Shown piece after piece: positions 35,113-44,479 of a stretch of 64,000 nt of DNA. The stretch's first letter is position 1. Each line of letters starts with the position of its first letter. The stretch is from Gemmatimonadota bacterium (lineage in GTDB: Bacteria > Gemmatimonadota > Gemmatimonadetes > Longimicrobiales > Gaopeijiaceae): the NCBI GenBank assembly GCA_030428885.1, contig JAUIEJ010000009.1, forward strand, positions 186,001 through 250,000. Reading direction: 5' to 3'. The notes beneath the pieces were generated by a model. The model was not told the DNA's origin. It worked only from the letters and a program-made list of their open reading frames with translations, and ran no database searches. A program made the translations under genes and the position numbers.

Positions 35113-37239
35113 GTGCCCGACTATTCCGCGACCTGGTCCCGCTGGATTCTCGGCGGCGTCGCTTTCGCCCTCCTGGGCCTCTTCCTCGCCGGCGCATCCC
35201 TTCTGACGCCGGAGTGCGACAGTTGCCGTGAGCAGCTCGCGTCTCTTCGCACCACCTCGCCCTACGACGAGGCGCTGACGCTCTACGACCACCAGGGTGC
35301 CTCCCTGGCCGTGGTGGGAGGCGAGAAGCGCTTCACCGTGCCCTTCGACTCCATCCCGGTCCTCGTGCGCGACGCCTGGGTGGCCATCGAAGACCGCCGC
35401 TTCCGCCGGCACGGCGGAGTGGACTGGCTCGGAGTGGGGCGCGCCGTGTGGGCCAACCTCGCGTCGGGCGGCGTCGCCGAGGGGGCCAGCACCATCCCCA
35501 TGCAGGTGGTCCGGACCGTGTGGACCCGGGAGACGGCCGAGATGTCCCGCTGGGGGCGTAAGGTCTTCGAGGCCCGCATGGCTCCCGAACTCGTGGACGT
35601 CCTGGGCCACGACCGGGTCCTGGACCTCTACCTCAACGGCCTCTACATGGGCGAGGGCGTCTACGGTGCCGGGGCCGCGGCCCGCCACTACTTCGGCCGC
35701 TCCCTGTCCCAGCTCGACCTCGCCGAGGTGGCCACGTTGGTGGCCCTCGGAAAGACCCCGGCCCGGTACAATCCCCGCGAGCATCCGGAGCGGGCCCGGA
35801 CCCGACGGGACCTCGTGCTGGCGAGCCTGGCCCGACAGGGCATCATCACGCCGGAGCAGCGCGACAGCGCCCAGGCCCGCCCGGTGGAAACCCTCCCCAC
35901 GCCGCCCCTGACCTACACCCGGTCGTGGGCCACCGCGGCGGTGCGGCGAGAGCTGCGGCAGGTGGCCCCGGATCTGGTGGGCCGGCCGGGGCTCCGGGTG
36001 TTCACCACCATCGACGCGCCCGTTCAGGCCCGTGCCGACTCCCTGCTCCGAGCGCACGTCGCGGCCATCGAAGCGGGGGAGCGAGGCACCCGGGCCCATC
36101 CCGACGAAGCCGTGCAGGCGTCGCTCCTCGCCCTGGACAGCCGCTCCGGCGAAATCCGCGCGGTGGTGGGGGGACGGGACTTCCAGGAGTCCCCGCTGAA
36201 CCGGGCGCTCCAATCCCACCGGCAGGTGGGCTCTCTGGCCAAGCCCCTGGTCTACGCCTCGGCCCTGGAACTGGGGGTGTCGGGCGCCCACATGGTCTCC
36301 ACCGACACCCTGGCCGTGGAGACCGAAGCCGGCGTCTGGGCCCCGCGAGACCACGTGGACGAAGCGCACCTTCTTCCGGCGGAGGTCATCATCCGCTCCT
36401 CCAACCGGGGCGCCGTGCGTCTCGGGCAGGAGGTGGGCGCGCACCGGTTCGTCGATGCGCTGGCCCGGATGGGCGTCGACTCCGACGCCCAACCCTATCC
36501 GTCGGTGTTCCTGGGAGCCTTCGAGACCAGCCTGGTCTCCATCACCAGTGCCTACGCCGCGTTCGAGAACGGCGGCCGCGCCGTCTCCCCCCACCTGATC
36601 CGGCGCATCGAGGATTGGGACGGGACCGTGCTCTGGGAGCGGGCCCCGGCGGTCGAACACACCCTGCTCCAGGAGTCCTCCGCCTTCCTGGTGCTCAGTG
36701 CGCTGCAGGGTGTGGTGGATCGGGGCACCGGCTGGCGGGTGCGCACGGCACTGAGCCCCGACCGCCCGGCCGCCGGCAAGACCGGCACCTCCAACGACGG
36801 CCGGGACGCCTGGTTCGTGGGCGCCGTGCCCGGTATGGCCCTCGGGGTGTGGGTCGGCCACGACCAGCCCCTGGCCGTGACCCGCGGCGGGAGCGGGAGC
36901 ACCCTGGCCGCCCCCCTCTGGGGCGCCGTGGCGGCCACCCTCCCACCCGCCGATCCGGCCCTCCTGGAGAGCGGCGCCTGGACGCCCCCGTCCACCGTCC
37001 GAGCGGTGGAGGTCGACGAACGGGGCCGGGTCGTCCTGGCCGGGTGCGAAGCCACCGGCCCCCGTCGACGCGTATGGGTGAAGAACGACCACCTCGCCGA
37101 CGCCGTCTCGGCATGCGCGCCGTCCCTCCCCCGGGCCGGACGCGGGGCCCTGGGCATGGAACTCGGACGCCTCCGCATCCCCGCCGCGACGGTGGGATCC
37201 GGCTCCAGCGGATCCGGGGCGCCCCTCATCCCCCGTTGA
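35113..37239 (+). CDS. Class A penicillin-binding protein (transglycosylase/transpeptidase)
   Basis: Bifunctional cell-wall synthase of 708 residues. Short cytoplasmic tail, then membrane anchor at about 12-32. The glycosyltransferase 51 domain has EDRRFRRHGG with catalytic E93, but the second motif reads GASTIPMQ at 124-131 instead of the usual G-x-STITQQ. The transpeptidase domain is intact: SLAK at 374-377, SSN at 429-431 and KTGT at 556-559. Three cysteines lie near the anchor (ECDSC) and C-terminus. It starts with GTG 35113. Its end overlaps the convergent permease 4 gene by 14 bp. Confidence 0.92.
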   Translation: MPDYSATWSRWILGGVAFALLGLFLAGASLLTPECDSCREQLASLRTTSPYDEALTLYDHQGASLAVVGGEKRFTVPFDSIPVLVRDAWVAIEDRRFRRHGGVDWLGVGRAVWANLASGGVAEGASTIPMQVVRTVWTRETAEMSRWGRKVFEARMAPELVDVLGHDRVLDLYLNGLYMGEGVYGAGAAARHYFGRSLSQLDLAEVATLVALGKTPARYNPREHPERARTRRDLVLASLARQGIITPEQRDSAQARPVETLPTPPLTYTRSWATAAVRRELRQVAPDLVGRPGLRVFTTIDAPVQARADSLLRAHVAAIEAGERGTRAHPDEAVQASLLALDSRSGEIRAVVGGRDFQESPLNRALQSHRQVGSLAKPLVYASALELGVSGAHMVSTDTLAVETEAGVWAPRDHVDEAHLLPAEVIIRSSNRGAVRLGQEVGAHRFVDALARMGVDSDAQPYPSVFLGAFETSLVSITSAYAAFENGGRAVSPHLIRRIEDWDGTVLWERAPAVEHTLLQESSAFLVLSALQGVVDRGTGWRVRTALSPDRPAAGKTGTSNDGRDAWFVGAVPGMALGVWVGHDQPLAVTRGGSGSTLAAPLWGAVAATLPPADPALLESGAWTPPSTVRAVEVDERGRVVLAGCEATGPRRRVWVKNDHLADAVSACAPSLPRAGRGALGMELGRLRIPAATVGSGSSGSGAPLIPR

Positions 37240-39901
37240 GGACCTCCGCCGGCGCGATGCGCGTCGTGCGCCGCGCCGGAATCCAGGCCGCGAGCCCCGC
37301 GAGAACGAGAACGAAGAGAGCGGCTCCGACGTAGGTCGCCGGATCCCGCGCGGAGATCTCGAACAGCACGCCCTCGGTGAGGCGGGAAAGCCAGGTAGCC
37401 GCCAGCAGACCCAGGGCCAACCCGGCGAGGGCCGGCCCCAGGATCGAAGCCACGATTCGCCGGGACTCCCCCATCGCCGGGGCTCCGAGAGCCATGCGCA
37501 CCGCCACCTCCCGGGTCTGTTCGGCGAGGAAATGGCGCACGACCCCGGCGATGCCGACGACCGTGAGAAGGGCCGCCAGGAATCCGAGAGCGAGCATCAG
37601 GACCGCCCTGGCGCGGAGGTGGGAGGTGGACTCGGCGAGCGCCGCCGAGAGACTCCCCGTCTCCACCACCTCTCCATCGGAGAGTTCCTCGCCGGCGATC
37701 TCTCGACCGCGGCCCACCACGCCCAGGGGATCCCCGGTGGTGTGGACGGCGAACGACACGAAGCCGAACCGCTCCAGGCCACCGAAGCGGTAGACCTGGG
37801 TGAACGGCTCCCGGAGAATCCAGAAGCGACTGTCCCCGACGACGGCCACCACCTCGGCCACGTCGTCTTCGCCGTAGTGCACGCGACGTCCCACCGGATC
37901 CGCCTCTCCGAAGAGGGCTCGGGCCGCCGACTCGCTGAGGGCGACCTGTTCCGGAGCATCGCTGGCCGGGGTCCGAGCGGGGATCGTCCCCGACTGAACG
38001 GAGATGTCCAGCGTTTCGAAGTACTCCACCGAGACGTTGGTACTGACCAGGGAGTGGGTCGGCGACTCCGACTGAGACGAGGAACGCATGTCGATGACCA
38101 TGGCGCCGCCCACCACGGGAAGGGTCGACGCCATGGCGACCGAGGTCACGCCCGGAAGGCCGGCGAGCCGAGCCTGAGTCCGTTCCAGCGCGGCCGATCG
38201 CACCACCGGATCGACCCCTTCTCCCCGCTCCAACCGTACCGACACGTGGGCAACGCCCGCCGCGTCGTATCCGGGGTCGATGACCGCCGCTCGAACGGCG
38301 CTGCGGAGCAGGAGACCCGTGCCGACCAGAAGCACGGCCGTCAGTCCGGATTGGGCCAGGAGCAGCGCCCGCTGGGCCCGGCGGCCCGAGCGACCGGCCC
38401 CGGAACCGCGATGTCCCTCGGCCAGAACCATGCCCGGCAACCGCCTCGCCCCCCGCAGCGCCGGCACGAGTCCGGCCAGCAGCGCGGTCGTCAGCGTCGC
38501 CCCGGCGGCAAACACCATCACCGTGGCGTTGAGCGACACCTCACCCTCCCGAGGCAGCCCCCCCACGGTGGCCGCGAACGCGGAGACGAACGGGTCGAAG
38601 GCGAGGGTCGCGAGAAGCACTCCGAGGCCTCCACCGAGGGCGCACACGACGATCACCTCGGAAAACACGGATCCGAACAGAGCCGGCCTCGACGCGCCGA
38701 GGGCGGTTCTCACGGCGAGTTCGGACCGCCGCGCAGCCCCTCGCACGAGGATCAGATTGGCGAGGTTCACGCAGGCCACCGCCAACACCACCAGAGTGGT
38801 CAGGAACAGGAAGAGGAGCTGGGTCCGGATGCCCGACACGATGTCGTCCAGGAGCAACATCGCCCGGGCTCCGAACCGCGTCAGATCCGGGTCGTCCTCC
38901 CCCAGACGCGCGGCGATCTCGTCGAGCCGCTCGCTGACGGCGGCGACCGAAGCCCCCGCCTCGAGTCGACCGATCCCCTGCCGGATGTAGTGCTCGGTGT
39001 CGGACGTGAGCGGCGTCCAGAACGACCATCGGGCGTTGTCCGGGAACGGGAACTCCGCGGGCAGCACTCCGACCACCGTGAAGATGCGATCCCCGAACGC
39101 GAAGGTGCTTCCCTCCACCGCGGGGTCACCCCCGTACAGATCTCGCCACACGCCGGTACTGATCACCGCCACCGGTGCACCCGCCGCGAATTCCGCGGAA
39201 CCCGGTAGGCGACCGATCAACGGATCCAGGCCCACGGTCTCGAAGAATCCCTCGTCGACGAGGAGCCCGTAGCCCCCGTCCAACGTCTGGTCACCCCGAA
39301 CGATGGGCTCCCGCAAGAGTGCGTACGACCCGATGCTCTCGAGCCCGACCAACGCACCGCGCCAGGCCTCCAGGTGGTCGGCCGATACGTGGTGGGAGTC
39401 CCAGATCGACCGGAACAATGCGTTTTCGGAGGTGCGCCACTCCTCGTTCTCGAGGTAGAGATTCACCACCCGATCGGACTCGGGAAACGGCAACGGCCGC
39501 AGCAGCACGCCTTCCGTGACACTGAACAGGAGGGTCGCCGCCCCGAGCGACAACGCGAGGGTGACGATGCCCGTGAGCGCGAAGGCCGGGCGCCGCATCA
39601 GGGAGCGGATCGCGATCCGGAGTTCTCTCGTCCATCGCATCATGTCCCCCCCTCCCTTCCACGTGATCGAACGCCGGCGGTGACCCCGCCCGGCCTCGAG
39701 CCTCGCCGCCCGTCGACGCAGGCTCCCGCACGGAATGCCCAGCACCTCACCCCAGTACCATCGCCAGGCGGCGAAGCGCCCCCCGGACTGCAGGCGCACG
39801 AGGAATCCCTCCGCGAGGTCCCCTTCCACCGGCTCCCGGAGTTCCCGCGGCAGCAAACTCCGCAGGATCCACCGAGCCACGACCGGCGGCTGGATGCTCA
39901 T
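37226..39901 (-). CDS. MacB/FtsX-type orphan permease (ADOP family), module 4
   Basis: Inner-membrane permease of 891 residues with the duplicated ADOP layout. The N-terminal domain VARWILRSLLPRELREPVEGDL is clearly related to that of permease 2 (RWLLRLLLPGSIHDAFAGDL). The first helix follows RRPAFALTGIVTLALSLG. The FtsX block has VLAVACVNLANLILVRGAARR, and the protein ends TRIAPAEVLNGG. The start at ATG 39901 overlaps the padR4 stop (ATGA). The coding sequence looks less GGCC-rich than permeases 1-3, but I could not compute this. The substrate is unknown. Confidence 0.9.
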   Translation of the reverse strand: MSIQPPVVARWILRSLLPRELREPVEGDLAEGFLVRLQSGGRFAAWRWYWGEVLGIPCGSLRRRAARLEAGRGHRRRSITWKGGGDMMRWTRELRIAIRSLMRRPAFALTGIVTLALSLGAATLLFSVTEGVLLRPLPFPESDRVVNLYLENEEWRTSENALFRSIWDSHHVSADHLEAWRGALVGLESIGSYALLREPIVRGDQTLDGGYGLLVDEGFFETVGLDPLIGRLPGSAEFAAGAPVAVISTGVWRDLYGGDPAVEGSTFAFGDRIFTVVGVLPAEFPFPDNARWSFWTPLTSDTEHYIRQGIGRLEAGASVAAVSERLDEIAARLGEDDPDLTRFGARAMLLLDDIVSGIRTQLLFLFLTTLVVLAVACVNLANLILVRGAARRSELAVRTALGASRPALFGSVFSEVIVVCALGGGLGVLLATLAFDPFVSAFAATVGGLPREGEVSLNATVMVFAAGATLTTALLAGLVPALRGARRLPGMVLAEGHRGSGAGRSGRRAQRALLLAQSGLTAVLLVGTGLLLRSAVRAAVIDPGYDAAGVAHVSVRLERGEGVDPVVRSAALERTQARLAGLPGVTSVAMASTLPVVGGAMVIDMRSSSQSESPTHSLVSTNVSVEYFETLDISVQSGTIPARTPASDAPEQVALSESAARALFGEADPVGRRVHYGEDDVAEVVAVVGDSRFWILREPFTQVYRFGGLERFGFVSFAVHTTGDPLGVVGRGREIAGEELSDGEVVETGSLSAALAESTSHLRARAVLMLALGFLAALLTVVGIAGVVRHFLAEQTREVAVRMALGAPAMGESRRIVASILGPALAGLALGLLAATWLSRLTEGVLFEISARDPATYVGAALFVLVLAGLAAWIPARRTTRIAPAEVLNGG

Positions 39902-40224
39902 GGAGCCTGCTCGGGCACGGCGGCGCCGTCCCACATGCGGTCCATCACCTCCCGGGTGCGGCGAAGCGCCTCGAGCCCGCCCGGCGTCACGGCATACAGT
40001 CGCTTGGCCTTCCCACCACGCGTGGGGCTCGGGTCGCCCATGGTGGACGCCACCTCACCCCGCTCTTCCATGCGCATGAGGGTGTTGTAGAGGGACCCCA
40101 CCGAGACCTTTCGACCCGCCCCCTCGAGGAGCTCCTCCTGGATGGCCAGGGCATAGGCCCGGTCGCCGGCTCGGCGAACGGCGAGGAGGACCAGGAACTC
40201 GAGATCGGTGAGCAGGTCGGCCAT
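39898..40224 (-). CDS. PadR-family transcriptional regulator (module 4)
   Basis: Winged-helix protein of 108 residues: DLEFLVLLAVRRAGDRAYALAI, then GSLYNTLMRMEERGEV, and the wing PTRGGKAKRLYAVTPGG. The wing is nearly the same as in padR2, and the two linked permeases also share their N-terminal domain, so modules 2 and 4 look like duplicates. Overlaps permease 4 by ATGA. Operator candidate: the palindrome at 40266-40278. Confidence 0.9.
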   Translation of the reverse strand: MADLLTDLEFLVLLAVRRAGDRAYALAIQEELLEGAGRKVSVGSLYNTLMRMEERGEVASTMGDPSPTRGGKAKRLYAVTPGGLEALRRTREVMDRMWDGAAVPEQAP

Positions 40225-40265
40225 GGGGCGATCGGGAAGACGTCAGGGGGGCGGTCCAGTTATTT

Positions 40266-40278
40266 ACTCAAAATGAGT
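40266..40278 (-). promoter_or_regulatory. Probable operator of PadR-permease module 4
   Basis: ACTCA-AAA-TGAGT, perfect 5-bp arms, in the most AT-rich stretch seen in the window (40259-40290), 42 bp before padR4. On the coding strand it would lie between or near promoter boxes (TTCATA ... AATAAC). Role inferred from position. Confidence 0.5.
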
Positions 40279-40341
40279 TAATATGAAGATGGACGGCCCG
40301 CAAGACTTCGATTCCTGCACGCGTCGGTGGGCCCGGGCCGG

Positions 40342-41271
40342 CTACCGGACCCGCTGACCCACCATGAAGACCTCGTCGAACTCGTCCCGGAGCACGAAGG
40401 AGTCACTCGACCCGTCGTCACCGAGTTCGAACTCGAAGAAGTTGCCGGCCCAGGTTTCCCACAACACGCCGTCGTAGGCCTCACCCGGCAGAAACCACCC
40501 CTGGGCGCCGGTGGGGATCATCCACATGTCGAGGGCGTTGAACCACTCGTCCTCGCCCCCGCCCTCGGCGGGCGCACCTTCCCAATCCGCGTGAAGAACG
40601 CCGTCGTCGGTATGGGAGAACGTCACCGAGAAGGGCGGCGATTCGCCCTGCTCTCCGACCCAGCGGGCCTCGAATCGGCCGAGGGTCATGGCCGCCTGTT
40701 CCGGCGTGGCCGTGAACACCATGCTCGGCTCCACCTCGATGTCGAAGGCGAAGCGGTGGGGGCCCCAGCGCAGGGCCAGCGTGCCGCCCCGGGAGTGGAC
40801 GTCTTCGAAGTCCCAGGTGAGGACTTCCCGGAAGGGCGCGTCGTTCTCCATCTCCACGGCGAAGCGGATCTGATCGTCTTCGGGGGCGGGGCCCTCCGTG
40901 TGGAAGATCAGGGTGTCGGGCTCGAAGAAGAGCTCCGCCGGCATCATGCCGTCGTCCATGTCGATCCAGAGGGAATAGGTGCCGGCCGGCACCTCCACGC
41001 CCTCGAAGGTGATGGGCTTCTGGAACGAGATCCGGGTGGCCCAGTTCGCCCCTGGCGTCCAGGTGTGCTCCCACACCACGGCGTCGGGCCCGAAGAGGGG
41101 ACTCCGCCCCCGGGTCCGGGGCCGGAAGTAGTCGATCCTGAACTCCGTGCCGTCGATGGTCTGGATCACCGTCGACGGCTCGCTGGCCCGGATCTGGGCC
41201 TCCCCTTCCTGGGGAATGGCCGCCGCGACGGCCAGGACGACGAGGGCGGAGCAGCGGAACCGGGTCTTCAT
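40342..41271 (-). CDS. Secreted DUF2911 protein, copy 1
   Basis: Exported protein of 309 residues with a signal peptide (LVVLAVAAAIPQEGEAQ). The DUF2911 core is ASEPSTVIQTIDGTEFRIDY, RGRSPLFG, and VEVPAGTYSLWIDM. It shares this core with the gene at 48605 in this window. The function of DUF2911 is unknown; family members are secreted and abundant in Bacteroidota and Gemmatimonadota. The gene upstream on the same strand (41307) may be cotranscribed, 35 bp away. Confidence 0.88.
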   Translation of the reverse strand: MKTRFRCSALVVLAVAAAIPQEGEAQIRASEPSTVIQTIDGTEFRIDYFRPRTRGRSPLFGPDAVVWEHTWTPGANWATRISFQKPITFEGVEVPAGTYSLWIDMDDGMMPAELFFEPDTLIFHTEGPAPEDDQIRFAVEMENDAPFREVLTWDFEDVHSRGGTLALRWGPHRFAFDIEVEPSMVFTATPEQAAMTLGRFEARWVGEQGESPPFSVTFSHTDDGVLHADWEGAPAEGGGEDEWFNALDMWMIPTGAQGWFLPGEAYDGVLWETWAGNFFEFELGDDGSSDSFVLRDEFDEVFMVGQRVR

Positions 41272-41306
41272 GGAGGGGTCTCCGGGCCGGAGAGGGGGGG
41301 CGACGC

Positions 41307-41723
41307 TCAGCCGTACCGGGCGTCGATGGCGCGTCGGATCTGTTCCAGGGACTGTCCCTCGGCGTGGCGCCGGATGGCGATGCGTGCCTCACCCTGACAG
41401 ATGAGGCAGCCCCGGGCCATGCCCTTGTCGTAGTAACAGGTCAGGAGGGAGCGGTTGCCCATGAGCATGCAGCCGCAGTGGCACGCCAACCCGTCGGCGA
41501 CCTCGGGCATCTCCCGGATTCCGTCGAAGAGGGCGATCACCTCGTCACCGTGGCCCTCCGACCGCAGCGTTTCGGCGCTCACCACCTCCTTCCCCGTGAT
41601 GCCCTCCCGGGGCTCGGGGTGGCTCACAAGCTCCCGTCGACGGGCCTCCAGTCGAAGGGGGAGCGCGAACAGCCCGAGTGCGACTCCGGGCAGGGCCTTC
41701 AGGAACGAACGGCGGTCGGGCAT
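41307..41723 (-). CDS. Tat-exported Cys-rich PCYCGC-type protein
   Basis: Protein of about 138 residues. The N-terminus MPDRRSFLKALPGVALGLF is a twin-arginine signal (RRSFLK). The mature part carries CHCGC, then NRSLLTC, then GCLICQGEA: five clustered cysteines plus one, in the pattern of the PCYCGC-motif family. Such a cluster suggests metal binding or thiol chemistry in the periplasm; which one is not known. ATG 41723 is preferred over an upstream in-frame GTG because it begins at the Tat motif. Confidence 0.8.
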   Translation of the reverse strand: MPDRRSFLKALPGVALGLFALPLRLEARRRELVSHPEPREGITGKEVVSAETLRSEGHGDEVIALFDGIREMPEVADGLACHCGCMLMGNRSLLTCYYDKGMARGCLICQGEARIAIRRHAEGQSLEQIRRAIDARYG

Positions 41724-41790
41724 GGATCCACTCACGGTACAGGGTATCGTTCAGTATCTCGACGCCTTCGGCGGAATGCCAGAGCGATCT

Positions 41791-43005
41791 TCAGGGCCGG
41801 AAACGCCACACGACGGCGGTCTGGCGGTCGAGGTCGTCCCTCGCCACCCCGAGCAGCAGGTCGCCGCGCACGGCCTCGAGTTCGAAGCCGTCGGGCAGGG
41901 TGAGGTGGCCGGCCAGTCCCCCTTCGGCGGCGAACACGAACCACCGTTGGGGAGGGGCGGCGGGGTACTCGGCGACCCAGATGCGCCCCCGGTCGTCGTC
42001 CAGGACGGCGGTGGGACCGGTGAGGGGATTGCCGTTGCCCAGGGAGGGGAGCGTCTCGGGAAACTCGGCCTCCTCCACCGATCTCCGAAACGCCGGCGTC
42101 ACCGTCGACATCCCCTCGAGGGTGCGGCCCTTCCATGCCTCCTGCGTCTCGGCGGAGAGGGGCCGAGGCGGGAGTTCGAGGCGCTCCGACGCCCGCCGGT
42201 CCCCGTGTGCGTCGTACAACTCGAACCGGTAGTCGCCGCCGTCGATGAACAGAAACCGCCCGGCCGCCTCGGCTCCGAACCGGGACGCCCGAAAGGGGCG
42301 GAGAGGGGGCAGGTCGTGCGCCGCCGAGGGCGCCAGCGACTGGAGGGTCAGGGGCGGAAGCCCCGGAATCCCGGGGAGGAGTCCCATGGAACGCCCGTCC
42401 AGATCCCACAGCCCCCACGCCCGGTCCTCACCGGGCACCGCCGCCAGGGCCAGGATCCGCCCGTCGGGGAACAGCCCTTCGAAGCGGGCCTGTCCCCCTC
42501 GCACCGCGTCCAGCACGAAGGAGCGCACGAACTGGAAGTCCCCGTCGAACACCGAGATCCGGTTCCAGCGGGAGTCGAACACCAGCAGGGAGTCCCTCAC
42601 GAACCCGATGTGGTTCAGTGCCCCGAACTCCCCGGGCCCCTGCCCCGATCGGCCCATGGTCCGGTCGAGGCCCGCCAGCGTGTAGCGACGCAGTCGCGTC
42701 ATGGCCATTTCGCCCAACACGAACGAGGTGTCGGAATCGAAGGCCATGGACGCGATGAGGTGGAAGGGCTCGAGCCCGCCCTCCGACCCGTCGAACACGG
42801 CGACCGGCGCGTCGTCGATCCGCCACTCCAGGGCGTCGATCCGCCCCCGGGGCGTCGTACGCACGGCGACCCCCGCCGAATCACGCACCGCCACCGCCGG
42901 AAGCGCGGGGACACCCCCCTCGTCCGACTCCTCACCCCCCGGTGCCGCCTCGCCCCCGCAGCTCCCGAGCAACACCGCGATCCCCACCCACACCCACCCC
43001 TTCAT
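41791..43005 (-). CDS. Propeller-like lipoprotein with DSAGVAV motif, copy 1
   Basis: Predicted lipoprotein of 404 residues (MKGWVWVGIAVLLGSCGG, lipid Cys at 16). After a short linker it has VRDSAGVAVRTTP, a motif shared with the genes at 44480 and 53174. The rest is a run of beta-rich repeats (SGQGPGEFGALNHIGFVRDSLLVFD and others), as in six-bladed NHL/6-bladed propeller proteins. No catalytic site is seen. The start at ATG 43005 gives the lipoprotein signal and is preceded by GGGGAGG. The function is unknown. Confidence 0.8.
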   Translation of the reverse strand: MKGWVWVGIAVLLGSCGGEAAPGGEESDEGGVPALPAVAVRDSAGVAVRTTPRGRIDALEWRIDDAPVAVFDGSEGGLEPFHLIASMAFDSDTSFVLGEMAMTRLRRYTLAGLDRTMGRSGQGPGEFGALNHIGFVRDSLLVFDSRWNRISVFDGDFQFVRSFVLDAVRGGQARFEGLFPDGRILALAAVPGEDRAWGLWDLDGRSMGLLPGIPGLPPLTLQSLAPSAAHDLPPLRPFRASRFGAEAAGRFLFIDGGDYRFELYDAHGDRRASERLELPPRPLSAETQEAWKGRTLEGMSTVTPAFRRSVEEAEFPETLPSLGNGNPLTGPTAVLDDDRGRIWVAEYPAAPPQRWFVFAAEGGLAGHLTLPDGFELEAVRGDLLLGVARDDLDRQTAVVWRFRP

Positions 43006-43081
43006 CCCGCCCCTCCCCGTCGCTCGCCTCACTCGAACCCGCTCAAGCCTCGCGGTGAGAGGCCGCCGAGGGCAATGGAAC

Positions 43082-44386
43082 TCAGGCGGGGATCGACTCC
43101 AACAGGTCGGGAAGTCCCTCCCGACGGAGCAGTTCCATACCGAACCGCTGGTTCGAGATTCCCTCCCGGAGCCGATAGCTGAATCGGAGCCGGTCGCCGG
43201 AGAGCTCGCCCTCGAAGTGGCAGAACCGCAGGCGAGGGTGATCGGCGAGTTCGTCGGCCAACTCCACCAGGTGCGACGAGAAGAGGAACATGCTGGTCTT
43301 CGCCCGAGCGCAGCCCAGAAGCACCGCCCGGGTCGCGTCCAGGGCGTCCCTCACGTTGGTGCCGCGAAACACCTCGTCGAAGATGGCCACCGTTCGCTCC
43401 CCGCGAGCGACGGCTTCCACCACGTTCTTCACCCGGCGCACTTCGGCGAGGAAGTAGCTGACTCCCTGCCTCAGGTTGTCTTCCGGACTCAACCCCGTCG
43501 TCAGCCGATCCACCGGCGTGAACCGGAAGCTGCGCGCGGGCACCGGAAGGCCGCAGTGGGCCAGATACAGGCATACGCCCACGGCCTTCAGATAGGTGGT
43601 CTTGCCGGCCATGTTGGGACCGGTGAGAACGACGAGGGCGTCACCGCCCTCGAGGTCTACGGGATTGCCCACCGGTTCGGGAACGAATGGATGCCACAGT
43701 CCCTCCCCTCGCAGGGTCGAGCCCCCCTCGTCGAGGCGGGGGAGTACGAACCCCTCGTCCAGGAGTCGAGCCACGCCGGAGAGGGCGTCCAACTCCGCGA
43801 CGATCTCCAGCAACCGCTCCACCGAGGCGCGAGCTTCGCCACGGAGCTCTCGGTCGTACGTCAACGCGGCCCAGGCGGTGCGAGCCGGACGAAGGAACGA
43901 CTGGAGCGATCCGGCGACCTTCAGGCCTTCGGCGACCAGGTCGTCGAGCCCCCTCGGTAGGTCCCCGTCCGCGATCCCGCGGGCGTAGCCGGTGAACGAA
44001 GCAACGAAGTGCCGGGTCGCCCCGACTCCACGTCGCGCATGACGCACCACCTCCGGGAATCGGACGGCGTACCACAGGGCCTCGGCGAACGAGATCACCG
44101 TCCATCGCCTCGGCAGCGTCGTGTACCTCGACTCGAGGTAGCGCCGAACGCGGCGGACACCGTCGTCGCGAACGCCGAACGACAACTCGGAGCCGGCGAG
44201 GTACCGGATCGCCTCGTGCCGAATCCGGATCTCGGCGGCGCTCGAAGTCGGGCCACGGAGGATCTCCCGGAGTTTGCGACTCCCCTCCTCGGTCCGGGTG
44301 TGATCCAAAGTCGTGGCGACGGAGGGGCCCCCGTCCCGGGCGTCGAACAGTTCGAGATCCCTGCGGGTCTGCGCGTCGACGAACAT
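43082..44386 (-). CDS. MutS-related ATPase lacking the mismatch-recognition domain
   Basis: Protein of 434 residues that begins at the MutS core (domain III), with VDAQTRRDLELF and TLDHTRTEEGSRKLREIL, the classic start of that domain. Domain I with its F-x-E mismatch wedge and domain II are absent. The ATPase part is intact: Walker A GPNMAGKTT at 256-264, Walker B TVAIFDEVF at 332-340, and FLFSSHLVELADEL for the trans signature. A GGAGG precedes the ATG, so this is a complete gene and not a truncation. Such short MutS homologues are thought to act on DNA structures other than mismatches; this is inference. Confidence 0.85.
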   Translation of the reverse strand: MFVDAQTRRDLELFDARDGGPSVATTLDHTRTEEGSRKLREILRGPTSSAAEIRIRHEAIRYLAGSELSFGVRDDGVRRVRRYLESRYTTLPRRWTVISFAEALWYAVRFPEVVRHARRGVGATRHFVASFTGYARGIADGDLPRGLDDLVAEGLKVAGSLQSFLRPARTAWAALTYDRELRGEARASVERLLEIVAELDALSGVARLLDEGFVLPRLDEGGSTLRGEGLWHPFVPEPVGNPVDLEGGDALVVLTGPNMAGKTTYLKAVGVCLYLAHCGLPVPARSFRFTPVDRLTTGLSPEDNLRQGVSYFLAEVRRVKNVVEAVARGERTVAIFDEVFRGTNVRDALDATRAVLLGCARAKTSMFLFSSHLVELADELADHPRLRFCHFEGELSGDRLRFSYRLREGISNQRFGMELLRREGLPDLLESIPA

Positions 44387-44479
44387 GGAGGTCCTCCCGT
44401 CGATGGGTAGCGGGTGCTCGATCTGCCCCGCGACGTCCGCCGCTCGTAGCTACGCCGGCCGGACCACTCCGGCAAGGGT

